The translations under genes were made by a program, and so were the position numbers. From Turnera subulata (Eukaryota; Streptophyta; Magnoliopsida; Malpighiales; Passifloraceae), in assembly GCA_028386065.3 (NCBI GenBank), contig JAKUCV010003332.1, positions 22,990-86,989 of the forward strand: a stretch of 64,000 nt of DNA, written 5' to 3'. Shown here one piece after another: positions 21,989 through 31,790 of the stretch. Every line of letters starts with the position of its first letter. Positions within the stretch are counted from its first letter, which is position 1. Below the pieces are notes generated by a model, which saw nothing but the letters and a program-made list of their open reading frames with translations, was not told the DNA's origin and ran no database searches.

Positions 21989-23145
21989 ATGCACTACCCA
22001 CATTCTGAAAGCTACTTGAGCGCAACAAACCCAAAATCTTGTTTGGAAGTATCAAGATGTGGGCTTCCTCTCTGGGAAAATCTTGACTACTACGATGCTC
22101 TCACAAGTCTTGAAGAAGATGAACACCACAGCAATGGTCTCTCAAGTACGTCAGACCAAGGAGGGCAAGGCCTTAATCAATATTGGTCAGGCCACAACTA
22201 ATCTAACCTTGACTCAAGTTGGTCTGGGCATGAGCACTTTGATGTTAGGGACGATCAATATCCATGTTATAATGAGTACTTTGATGAAGATGATCCAGGC
22301 TGTGATCTCAATTTTCTCAATTTCAGTGATGACCAGCCAAGCTACGATCATCCCTACAGCCTAAACCATCAAGATCATATCGACAATGGCCTATCTAATC
22401 AAATTGGCCATGGCTATTGTGGGAATGAGAAGAACGGTCACTCTTTTGATGATTACAAAATTCTGCCCATCAGGGAGGCAGTACAGATCCCGGTCCTCCT
22501 GAAGAAGAATAGACATCAGTTTTACAAGGTGGAGGCCTTCGATATGGACAAGGATGTCAGTCCATTTACAATGGGCATGATCTACAGAGCATTGACAGTG
22601 GCCAGAACCGAAAGGCAGTACTAATGGACACAACAACCATATCGTTCCTTTAATGGTCATAATCTACAGACTTTTGGGGCCAGATATATAAAGAGGACGT
22701 CGCTCAACCACCCCAAGCCACAGATCAAGTTTGCATATTCTGATACAAAGATGAACGCAAAGGTGGTAGAAATTAACGATGAAGTCACACGATGCTCTAA
22801 ATGCAGAAGGGTTATTCCAAATGTGCAACTTTGGTTTGAAGTAGTGGATGGTTGGCCTCTGTCCAAGATGATCCGGCCTCCGGCTCTTAAGGATCATGGG
22901 TGGCACTTGAACCAGCAGAGGAAGAAGTCATGACAAACACCAATTTCCCCACATGAGCACCTGAGGGATTTGGAGGCTCGATTTGAAGCGCCTAAAGTAG
23001 GAACTAGGTGTCAGCCATCAAACATCATTGAAGAAGACAGGAAGACCATTGGTCGATTCTAGGCCAATCCAGAGTGAAGCTATGGTTTCCAGAAGGCTGA
23101 TATCTGAAAGACTAGGCACTCATTCCCAGCGGTCAGCTTGGTTGT
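21989..23145 (+). pseudogene. Decayed unrecognised coding region
   Basis: One frame stays open for about 315 codons apart from two stops (TAA at 22199-22201 and 22621-22623), then ends at TGA near 22931. Coding-like sequence continues in the same frame to about 23145 with further stops. The product would be rich in His, Asp, Asn and Tyr (SNLDSSWSGHEHFDVRDDQY, CYNEYFDEDDPGCDLNFLNF), then basic (EAVQIPVLLKKNRHQFYKVE). It also has a CSKCRRVIPNVQLWFEVVDG segment with a Cys-x2-Cys pair. I do not recognise the family. A retroelement gag-like protein or a decayed host gene are both possible. The conserved frame across the stops argues for a once-functional gene. Confidence 0.45.
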
Positions 23146-23370
23146 CAAAATATGTAAGACTACTGAGATTTATCCTTTTTTTATCGATGTACTTTATTTG
23201 ACACTGACTGTGTGGAGATGAAATCCCCAAATCAAAGCCAGAACAACCCAGGGAACAAAGAAATACATAAATCAACCAAGCAATTCTATGAGAATTACGC
23301 TTGTTTCCCTTTCAAGAATACAGTTTCTAAACGCAAGTTTAGACAGTACCAAAGTTGTAAGGGCTCTATA
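23146..23370. repeat. Duplicated F-box flank
   Basis: No gene is seen. The ACTGACTGTGTGGAGATGAAAT block and following sequence match 2110-2250 and 31067-31110. It lies directly against the truncated C-terminal end of F-box copy 5. Confidence 0.55.
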
Positions 23371-24388
23371 TCCGACCAACCATTACCCATATCTCAAAGG
23401 ACGTCTCCGGTGGTTCACTAAAGTGTCCGCTTTGTAAAGCACAGAGAGGGACTTGTTCAACAGAAAACCTATATATGCACCAAAGGGGCCGCCCTCCTTT
23501 CCCAAGTTACCTACTCCGGGATGTTGGTGGCTTTGAACACTTCACACCCCATGTCAAAGCCTACAGTTGTTAGCTCCCACCCAACTGCCACTCCATGCCA
23601 GTAGACTTTGTCTTTGGTTTCAGCAAAGTAGAACCTGTCATTGACAAGTTCCCTAAATGGAGTGTCTGTTTATATGAATCTCCACGAATCATTCCTTAAG
23701 CTATACACACAGACTTCATGGTTGTAATCTGGCCTCTATAACTAAAGAGAAATGGATCGTACCATACTCTTGATCATAACAATCTTGTGATCGTTTGTTT
23801 TAGGGTCAAAGCCAAAACCAAAGCAGACACAACATCCCGATCCCCATTAAGATCCTCGTCTACTCTTCTCCCAAGTGGACCGATGACGCCCAGTTTGGGG
23901 ACAACCTTAATTCCAGAGGTCGCAGGATTCCACACAAAATCTCACCTTTTTCTTCTCCTCGGTTTCTGATCAAGCAAACTAAACCATTATAACAACTGCC
24001 AACTATCTCAATGTCAAAACTTGATTGGTCGTCGTTTCTAGAATAAGCTATCCAGCCCTAGAACAGAATAAATAGGGTTTGGCAGAGTATCAAGCAGGGT
24101 GTCTTGATGAGACAACACAGAGAACACAGTTTTCCCGCTGGAAGCATCACAACGTCTCACCAAATAATGATGATCATCATGTGAAGAAGAAGGAAACTTG
24201 CCATACGCAACAAGATTCTTGTACATAAAATCAGGATCCGAGAGGAGAGTGCACCAAGATCTGGAGACGCACTTGAATCGCACAGTAGGCTTCATAGGTA
24301 GAAGTAACAATATATCCAACACTATCTCTTCTGGTAAATACTCGTTAGAACAAGAAGACATCTTCCTTTTCTTCTCCATGTGATGCAT
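23371..24388 (-). pseudogene. F-box/FBA pseudogene (copy 5), C-terminus missing
   Basis: The minus strand has a good F-box half starting at 24388 (MHHMEKKRKMSSCSNEYLPE through LLSDPDFMYKNLVAYGKF). After SVLGLD near 24045 a small deletion shifts the frame. The FBA part (NPATSGIKVVPKLGVIG region, DYKIVMI, YSLKND) is recognisable in pieces down to 23371 (MSFEIWVMA-like), where homology stops about 100 residues before the usual C-terminus. It is arranged head-to-head with copy 6 across 24389-24957. Confidence 0.8.
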
Positions 24389-24957
24389 TATTACTTACAA
24401 GAAAAAAAATAGAAAGAAAAGACAGTATCGTATTTAGCATCAAAAAAAAAAGACAGTATCGTATTGAGGAAAAAGTGCAAAGATTCAAAACTTCCACTAA
24501 TATTGATCGGCAGACAAAGATTCAAAACTACTTGTATACTACTCAGATAAATTTGGCGTGCAAGCTAAATCTAATTTTCTTTTGTGAGCGAGAGATAATG
24601 CAGATCACAAAACCTTAGAGTATACTGATACTTGTCCATCACGTTTTGTATAATCTAATAAGAGTTCTGTTTCCTGTATATGACTACAACATTAGTTCTG
24701 TTTCCTGTATATGAATGAATGAGACTTTCCAAAACTTAAGCAACAAGAATCACTTAGCTTGCACGGCAAATTTTTCTCTCCCGACCCTGCTAGGGTAGTA
24801 TAAAAGTAGTGGGTGTGAGGAAAAAAAGACAATGGAGAGTTTATGGGTGTGATTTTTTTGGGAGGTTTTGTACTAATATCTCTCCATATTAGTGGAAGTT
24901 TTTGAATCTGTGCAGTTTTTCGTAACACCAAACTGTCTATTTTTTTTTTAAGTAGTA
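24389..24957. promoter_or_regulatory. Divergent promoter region between F-box copies 5 and 6
   Basis: This 569-bp intergenic region contains two copies of the cluster's promoter block in opposite orientation: GGCGTGCAAGCTAAATCTAA at 24554-24573 facing copy 5, and CTTAGCTTGCACGGCAAATT near 24754 with TATAAAAG at 24799-24806 facing copy 6. The direct repeat GTTCTGTTTCCTGTATATGA occurs at 24664 and 24695. Confidence 0.5.
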
Positions 24958-26229
24958 ATGCATCACATCGAGAAGAAAAGGAATACTCCCTTTTGTTCTA
25001 ACGAGGATTTACCAGAAGATATGGTGTTGGATATATTATTACTTCTACCTATGAAGTCTACTGTGCGATTCAGGTGCGTCCCAAGATCTTGGTGCACCCT
25101 CCTCCCGGATCGTGAGTTTATGTACAAGAATCCTGTTGCCTATGCCAAGTTTCCTTCTTCTTCACATGATGATGATCATCATTTGGTGAGCCACCGTGAT
25201 GCTGCTAGCGGGAACACTGTGTTCTCTGTGTTGTCTCATCAAGACACCCAGCTTGACACTATGCCAAACCTTATTTATTCGGTTCTAGGGCTTGATGAAG
25301 GATATGCTAGAAGCGACCGACCATTTTTTGAAATTGACATTGTTGGCGGTTGTTATAATGGTTTATTTTGTTTGAATAAGCCAGGAGAAGACGAGGAAGA
25401 AGGAGAAGGAGAGTTTTTTGTGTGGAATCCTGCGACCTCTGAAATTAAGGTTGTCCCCGAAGTGGGCGTCATCGGGCCACGTGGGAGAAGAGGAGATGAG
25501 GATTACTATGGGACTAAGGAACACAGCAGCCTTGGTTTTGGCTTTGACCCTAAAACAAACGAATACAAGATTGTTATGATCTTACGAGTGTGGTACGGTC
25601 CATAACCTGATTTTTACTATGGTAGAGATCCAGATTACCACCATGAGGTCTGTGTGTACAGCTTAAAGAACGAATCGTGGAGATTCATACAAGCAGACAC
25701 TCCATTTGCGCAACTTCTTAGTAATTTCTGTTTTGCCGGAACCCAAGACAAAATCTACTGGGAGGGATGGCCAGTTGGGTTGTCCTGCTCGGGGGAAACC
25801 ATTGTAGGGTTTGACGTGGTTAGTGAAGAGTTCAAAGCCACCAGCATACCTGACGAAATTGGGAAGGGTACTTGGTGGCGTAGCTTTCTGTTGAACAAGT
25901 CCCTCTCTGTGGTTGTAACAACAGGACAGTCCTTTGATGAGATATCCTTTGGGATATGGGTAATGGCTGAAGCTGGTGGTGATGGTAGTGTTAAAGAATG
26001 GTGGACTAAATTTTTCACCATTGCCGGGTTTCCTATGCTTTGTAATCCTCTTGGATTCCGGAGCAATGGGGACATATTTTTCGAAACTGACACGAGAGGA
26101 TTGCTGGTGTTCAACCCAATCACGGGAGCACATAGGGATATTATTCCAATAGTAGGACATACTAGTGACTATTTACAGGTTGTTCCTTTTGTGCCCACTC
26201 AGGTTTCACCTCTATTACAGGCTCCCTGA
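24958..26229 (+). pseudogene. F-box/FBA gene (copy 6) with one in-frame stop
   Basis: The frame begins MHHIEKKRNTPFCSNEDLPE with a complete F-box (residues 17-58; RCVPRSWCTLLPD has two Ser-to-Pro changes relative to its paralogs). It runs to VMILRVWYGP and then TAA at 25603-25605. The same frame continues open from 25606 to 26229 through HHEVCVYSLKNESWRFIQAD, IVGFDVVSEEFKA and TQVSPLLQAP. Paralogs read GGTCCATTCGAACCTGAT where this copy reads GGTCCATAACCTGAT, so a 3-bp in-frame deletion created the stop. Everything else looks intact, so this is a recently or conditionally silenced allele. Confidence 0.85.
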
Positions 26230-27025
26230 CAATGACAATGATTGGGTGTTCCGTTCTAGCTATTAAGTGATTAGTCATCTTTTCAATGGCTCTCCTTAAT
26301 TACTTATCTGTGATTCTGTTCTCATGTTGCTAATTAATAAAGATATCCATCATATAAAAAAAAAAAAAAAAAACTCTTTGTATGCCAACCAGCTTTTTGG
26401 CGACAGCCACCAGTAGACTGAACATGTATAGCTAGTATAATGTCTGGAAGAGAGGAAAGACTTGAGGAGTACCAACCTCCCAACAAAAGACAAAAACCTT
26501 TCTTTCAATGAATGTAATTTCGCAATGGAAGTTTTAAATCACCGGTGCCCAACTTTTTAGCCAGCGAGGCGCATATTTGCCCTAAAAGGCAACCCCAAAA
26601 ATGCAAACAAAACTTCTCCACCTTACAAAGTAGGCTGCCGGCTATAAAATCAACTTCAGAGTTGGCCATATCTATCCTAGCTAGTCCGCTTTTGTAGAAG
26701 ATGATACTAAGACCAGAACTTAATTAACTGGCAAAAACATAGACACGCTGGTCACATCAACTAGCGTAACCAACCTTTGGGATTCTGCCTTGTTAAAAGG
26801 CAATCCATCAGCCAACAAAAAACGGAAGGGGGAAATGAGGGATTGCTGCTTCAAACCTTTTGTGATGGGAGAACCATATCAAGACTGAAAGGGATGATGA
26901 ATGCAGGCAGGCTTTAACCAGTACTCTCTCTTTTCTTTTTCTTTTTTTTATGAAAAACGATATTTATTGCTATATACCAGCACTTACAGCATCACAGCCA
27001 ATGGAAAATGATGAATGCAGGCAGG
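26230..27025. other. Intergenic region with A run and a small retroposon-like insertion
   Basis: 26230-26355 is the duplicated F-box 3' tail with AATAAA at 26337. An A run lies at 26356-26373. 26374-26890 has no clear gene; the minus strand contains short words (GLPFNKAESQRLV) weakly reminiscent of hAT transposases, too little to call. 26915-27007 is flanked by 21-bp direct repeats. Confidence 0.4.
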
Positions 27026-27028
27026 CTT
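26894..27028 (-). mobile_element. 93-bp retroposon-like insertion with 21-bp target duplication
   Basis: ATGATGAATGCAGGCAGGCTT occurs at 26894-26914 and again at 27008-27028. The 93 bp between begins with a T-rich tract (26925-26950), i.e. the poly(A) side of a minus-strand insertion. This is the pattern of a severely 5'-truncated LINE or SINE copy. The right duplication abuts the 5' break of F-box copy 7. Confidence 0.55.
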
Positions 27029-27970
27029 AAACACGCTGCTTGATACAGTACCAAACGCTACTGATTCTGTTCTAGGGCTTGATGAAGCATATGCTAGAAA
27101 CGACAAACGATCAAATTTTGACATTGACATAGTTGGCGGTTGTTATAATGGTTTAGTTTGTTTGATCAGAAACCCAGGAGGAGAAGAAGAAGGTGAAGGT
27201 GAGCTTTTTTTGTGGAATCCTACGAACTCTGAAATTAAGGTTGTCCCCGACGTGGACGTCATAGGTCCAAGAGTAGATGGGAAAGGATAAGGGATTTAGC
27301 AGCCTTGGTTTTGGCTTTGATCCTAAAACAAATGATTACAAGATTGTTATGATCACAAAGTGTGGTACCGCCTCCAACATGAAGTCTGTGTGTACAGCTT
27401 ATTGAATGATTGCTGGAGATTCGTACAGACAGACACTCCATTTGCGGAACTTGTTAATGGCAATGTCTGTTTTGCTGGAACCAAAGCCAAAGTCTACTGG
27501 CACGGACTGCAGGAGCCAATTGGGTCCTGGCGGGGGCAAATAATTGTAGGGTTTGAGTTGGGGAGTGAAGAGTTCAAAGCCACTAACATCCCGGATGGGT
27601 TCTACTATAGTTTTCTGTTGAACAAGTCCCTCTTTGTGGTTGTAGGCTAGAGGAGAGTCCTATGAGATATCCTTTGACATATGGGCAAACGTTGAAGCTG
27701 GTGATGATGTAGTGTTAAAAAATGGTGGACTAAATTGTTCACCATTGAAGGGTTTCCTATGCTTCGACGTCCTCTCGGATTCCGGAGCAATGAGGACATA
27801 TTTTTCCAAACTCAAAACGGGAGGATTGCTCGTATTCAACCCAATCACGGGAGCACATAGGGATATTATTCCAATAGTAGGACTTGCTAATGATCACTAT
27901 TTTCAGGTTATTCCTTTTATGCCCACTCAGGTTAATTTCACCTCTATTGCAGGCTCTTTGATGATGATTG
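27029..27970 (+). pseudogene. F-box/FBA pseudogene (copy 7), F-box missing
   Basis: Homology starts at the LLDTVPNATDSVLGLDEA segment, with no F-box. It reads on through NFDIDIVGGCYNGLVCL and NPTNSEIKVVPDVDVIGP to TAA at 27288-27290. It resumes in another frame at 27360-27650 (HEVCVYSLLNDCWRFVQTD through LLNKSLFVVVG and stop), then in shifted frames to about 27970 (GFPMLRRPLGFRSNEDIFF, PITGAHRDIIPIVGLAND). At least three frame breaks are present. Confidence 0.85.
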
Positions 27971-28270
27971 GGTGTTCTGACCTATTAAAGTGAGTAGATG
28001 GCTCTCCTTACTCTGTAATTCTGTTCTCATCATGTTGCTAATAAAGATGTCCTTCATATCAAAAAGAAAAAATGATTATTCATTTATTCTAGTATATCTT
28101 ATGAAATATGGAGATTATTTTAGCACTGAGTGTATGGCCTGGTAATTAGTTGATTTTGGAGCAAAGAAAATGCATTTTCCTTTCATTTGGGGAGGAATAT
28201 AAACAATTAATGGGATACTTATAGGTTGTCTCATTTACTAGAATGGGCTAAAAATAGTTTACCAATTAGA
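27971..28270. repeat. Duplicated F-box 3' flank
   Basis: The same tail as at 3074-3240 and 1840-1960 (CTAATAAAGATGTCCTTCAT, TCTAGTATATCTTATGAAATATGGAG). No gene is seen. Confidence 0.55.
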
Positions 28271-28278
28271 CTCTGATC

Positions 28279-28886
28279 CATAGTTATCAAACCCGGCCCG
28301 GCCCGGCCGATTTGACCGGTTGAACCGTGACCCACAGCCAATTTTGGATTTTCCACCTCTTTGGACCGCTTATGTAACTGACCCGGAAAAATTCGGCTGA
28401 CCCGGCCTGTTTTTATTGACCCGGCAGAACCGTCAAAAAATCCAGGGCTCAGAGTGGGTCATTTTTTGTACTATAAAATGGCCCAAAAAGTCATATTCCC
28501 TAATTTTTACCCGATTGTTCCTAATCTAATTGGAGCGAAACATTAGAATTTTTAAAGAAACTATCTTTTCTATGGATTGATATTAATATTTAACTTTAAT
28601 AACATGTATTATTACCTATTGAGTTATGGATGATATATATTTAATAACTTCTATGTTATTTGGTTTGGAGTTTTAATGATTACCTATTATCTTATTTAAT
28701 GATAACCATACATAAATTAATATAATATATAAATTATTAATTCTTTTATTTTTTAATTAAGTATTTATCACTCCGGGTCAATAAAAATGAACTTTCCAGT
28801 TCAATTAATTGACCCCCGGTCCGACCAATGAACCATGACCCATGGCCTTTTTTGGGTTTGCGCCCGGGCCGGGCCTGATAACTATG
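28279..28886. mobile_element. Non-autonomous TIR transposon (608 bp, hAT- or Mutator-like)
   Basis: The ends are inverted: CATAGTTATCAAACCCGGCC (28279-28298) against GGGCCGGGCCTGATAACTATG (28867-28886 region). The flanks CTCTGATC (28271-28278) and CTCTGATT (28887-28894) form an 8-bp (or 9-bp, CTCTGATCC/CTCTGATTC) duplication with one mismatch. The paralogous flank at 8185-8220 (minus strand) shows the same locus without the element, which fixes the boundaries. The interior is AT-rich and non-coding. An 8-bp duplication would favour hAT, a 9-bp one Mutator. Confidence 0.85.
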
Positions 28887-28894
28887 CTCTGATT

Positions 28895-29269
28895 CTTCTT
28901 TAGAGCTCAAAACGCACTTTAGGCAAAATCCCTAACATATCAGGAAAAAATAAAATAAAAAAACTCTCATCTCCGATGCCGTCATCCTCTTCCTCTCGGA
29001 TCGCGAGTTTGTTCGCTCATCATTTCCTCCGCCCGTAGCCACTTCCCTCACGGTTGGTCGTCGACTCGGTGACACGGTGAGCCAAACTCTTTGTGTTTCA
29101 GCTCTGTTCTCGTCTATTAGATTCTTGTTGGCTGTGGAGGATTGCCTTGTCAAAATCGGATATCTCCGAAATGGGCATGGTTGAATTATAATAAATAATT
29201 AATATTCTTTGATTTGTGATTTCTATAGATATACATAAATTGGATTGCCTTGTCAAGAAGAAAAGGAAG
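28895..29269 (+). promoter_or_regulatory. Leader/promoter region of F-box copy 8 with captured exon fragment
   Basis: This region is an inverted paralog of 7763-8200. It contains the frameshifted copy of the targeting-peptide-like exon (28976-29076: MPSSSSSRIASLFAHHFLRP and stop) ending in CACG|GTGAGC, a plausible 5' splice site. TTGCCTTGTCAAGAAG directly precedes the F-box coding start. No TATAAAAG block like that of the other copies is present, so this copy probably uses a different promoter. Confidence 0.45.
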
Positions 29270-30508
29270 ATGTCTTCTTGTTCTAAGGAGGATTTACCAG
29301 AAGAGATGGTGTTGGATATATTGCTACGTCTACCTATGAAATCTACTGTGCGATTCAGGTGCTTCTCCAGATCCTGGTGCACTCTCCTCTCGGATCCTGA
29401 TTTTATGTATAAGAATCTTGTTGCCAATGGCGGCGAGGAGAATGATCATCTTTTGGTAAGACACTGTGATGTTGCTAGCTGGAACACTGTGTTCTCTTTG
29501 TTGTCTCATCAAGACACCCTGCTTGATACCCTGCCAAACCCTATTTCTTCTGTTCTAGGGCTTGATGAAGCATATGCTAGAGACGACGATGGGTCAAATT
29601 TTGACATTGACATAGTTGGCGGTTGTTATAATGGTTTAGTTTGTTTGATCAGAAACCCAGGAGAAGAAGAAGAAGGAGAAGGAGAGTTTTTTGTGTGGAA
29701 TCCTACGACCTCTGAAATTAAGGTTGTCCCTGAACTGGGCGTCATCGGGCCACGCGGGAGAATAGGAGATGAGGATTATTATGGGAATAAGGAAGTTAGA
29801 CACCTTGGTTTTGGCTTTGACCTTAAAACAAACGATTACAAGATTGTTATGATCTTAAGAGTGTGGTACGGTCCGTTCGAATCTGATTTTTACTATGGTA
29901 GAAATCCAGATTACCACCATGAAGTATGTGTGTACAGCTTAAAGAATGATTGCTGGAGATTCGTACAAACAGACACTCCATTTTCGAGACTTGTCAATGG
30001 CAGGTTCTGTTTTGCCGGAACCGAAGACAAAGTCTACTGGCACGGATTGGAGCCAGTTGATTCGTGGGAATGGCAAAGAGTTGTAGAGTTTGACATGGGG
30101 AGTGAAGAGTTCAAAACCATCAACATTTCGGAGGAAATTGGGGATGTAGGGCCTTGTTTGTGCTTTAGTTTTCTGTTGAACAAATTCCTCTCTGTGGTTG
30201 TACAAAGAGGAGACTTTCTTGCACCAGCGGGAGAGATGTCCTTTGAGATATGGGTAATGGCTGAAGCTGGTGATAGTAGTGGTAAAGAATGGTGGACTAA
30301 ATTGTTCACCATTGCAGGGTTTCCTATGCTTCAGTCTGCTTTTGGATTCCGGAGCAATGGGGACATATTTTTCCGAACTTACACCGGAGGATTGCGTGTG
30401 TTCAACCCAATCACGGGAGCACATAGGGATATTATTGCAATAGTAGGACTTGATCAGGTTGTTGCTTATATCCCCACTCAGGTTTCACCTCTATTACAGG
30501 CTCCCTGA
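29270..30508 (+). CDS. F-box protein with FBA-type C-terminal domain (copy 8)
   Basis: A single exon of 412 codons. Counting from the ATG at 29270 (MSSCSKEDLPEEMVLDILLR), the F-box spans about residues 8-50 and is complete (LPMKSTVRFRCFSRSWCTLL). The FBA part is complete (HHEVCVYSLKNDCWRFVQTD, VYWHGLEP, FDMGSEEFKTI, FRSNGDIFF, TQVSPLLQAP). It is a putative SCF substrate receptor with unknown target. The open frame extends 18 codons upstream, but without an ATG, so 29270 is the first real start. Its 5' flank differs from that of copy 1 and matches that of broken copy 3, which makes copies 3 and 8 sister duplicates in inverted orientation. Confidence 0.85.
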   Translation: MSSCSKEDLPEEMVLDILLRLPMKSTVRFRCFSRSWCTLLSDPDFMYKNLVANGGEENDHLLVRHCDVASWNTVFSLLSHQDTLLDTLPNPISSVLGLDEAYARDDDGSNFDIDIVGGCYNGLVCLIRNPGEEEEGEGEFFVWNPTTSEIKVVPELGVIGPRGRIGDEDYYGNKEVRHLGFGFDLKTNDYKIVMILRVWYGPFESDFYYGRNPDYHHEVCVYSLKNDCWRFVQTDTPFSRLVNGRFCFAGTEDKVYWHGLEPVDSWEWQRVVEFDMGSEEFKTINISEEIGDVGPCLCFSFLLNKFLSVVVQRGDFLAPAGEMSFEIWVMAEAGDSSGKEWWTKLFTIAGFPMLQSAFGFRSNGDIFFRTYTGGLRVFNPITGAHRDIIAIVGLDQVVAYIPTQVSPLLQAP

Positions 30509-31198
30509 TCATGGTATAATATGATTATTTATTTATTATTCTAGTACCAAGTTGTCTATATATCCATATCTTATGAGATATGGAGATTTGGTTGTTGTAT
30601 TATTTTTAGCACTGAGAACTTGGCCTGGCAGTTGGTTGGTTTTGGAGCAAACAAATGCATTTTCTTTTCATTAATCACTAATCTAATCAGGTTGGGGAGG
30701 AATATAAAGAATTAATGATGGGACAGTGTTTTATTGGTTGTCTCATTTAGGCTGGTACAGGCTCTTACATATGCTGGTTGTCTCAATTCCAGCTTACTTA
30801 CCGCCATTGTTAGTTGGAAACACAGAGGCGATTTGGCATTTAAGTGATGAACTGCATTAATTTCTGAGGGGATATTTTATTTCCCAGTTTAATTTGAAAG
30901 ATTATTATAGAAGACAAGTTATAAGTGATGGTTATGATGTAGCTTGTAAAATCTTGTAAAATATGTAAGACTACAGAGATTTTATCCACGTTTTTATCAT
31001 ACTAATTGTTGTACCTTATTGAAAACTGGAAATAACAGTTACATGCCAACCACACACAGTAAACAAGACAATGACTGTGGAGATGAAATCCCCGAATCAA
31101 TGACAATGACTGTGGAGTCTCCCCTTAAGAATTGTAACCTTCTCATATTATGGCCATAATGTTACTATCTTTTTACTCTAGTTCTTTCTGTCTAGACA
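30509..31198. repeat. F-box 3' flank duplication
   Basis: No gene is seen. Shared blocks with 1840-2080, 4300-4530 and 8700-9090 (GGCCTGGCAGTTGGTTGGTT, TTACTTACCGCCATTGTTAG, GAGGGGATATTTTAT). 31067-31110 repeats the ATGACTGTGGAGATGAAATC word. Confidence 0.6.
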
Positions 31199-31790
31199 TT
31201 TTTTTTTTTTTTTTGAGAATCAAAAACTTTCAATTGATTGCAGGGTTAGAGTAAAAACTCTAACAAGATATACACTGACACTGGTAAACAACCAGGAAAA
31301 GGAAGTAGGAGTAAATTACTCCAGTACATCAATCAGACTAGTGATGAAGGCGAATGCCCCAAAAGCTACAAAGAGTTTGAGTGGCAATGGAGGGGTTGTG
31401 TGACGTTAAGGGAGCCATGCTATAGAATTTCATTTTTAAGTCAGCTACAATATTGTTTAACACTCTATCAGGGGAGTTAAAGCATTGTGTGAAGAGCCTG
31501 CAATTCCTTTCCCTCCACAGGCGATAGATGCAGGCATTCCAGGCCAACCGAAGAATGAAGGAGCTGACACATTTCTTTTGTAAGTGACTAATTGCCCAAG
31601 GAAACTCCATAGACCAGCAGCCAACTGATTTAGTAATACAGCAAGTAGATAGAAGTTTAGACCATACTTCAGACTTGTGTACGTAGCATGCCATTTTGTT
31701 TCAGGAATGTTGGGAATTTTACACAGACTTGTACTTCAGGAATATTTTTAGTCCAGATAGTTTGAGATTATTCAAATCAAACTTGCATTT
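31199..31790 (-). mobile_element. 5'-truncated LINE tail
   Basis: The minus-strand frame 31694-31338 (SVGCWSMEFPWAISHLQKKC, LRLAWNACIYRLWRERNCRL) is the very C-terminus of a plant LINE ORF2. A T run at 31199-31214 on the plus strand marks its poly(A) end. It belongs to a different LINE family from the two copies at 3349 and 5750, judging by the WNACIYRLWRERN motif. Confidence 0.75.

Noticed and set aside
26374..26890. hAT transposase relic on the minus strand
   Set aside because: Only one short weakly similar word (GLPFNKAESQRLV) amid stops. The evidence is insufficient.
1..30508. Self-incompatibility S-locus, because of many clustered F-box/FBA genes
   Set aside because: No S-RNase-like gene is present. 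FBA-type F-box clusters are common away from the S-locus, and most copies here are broken.
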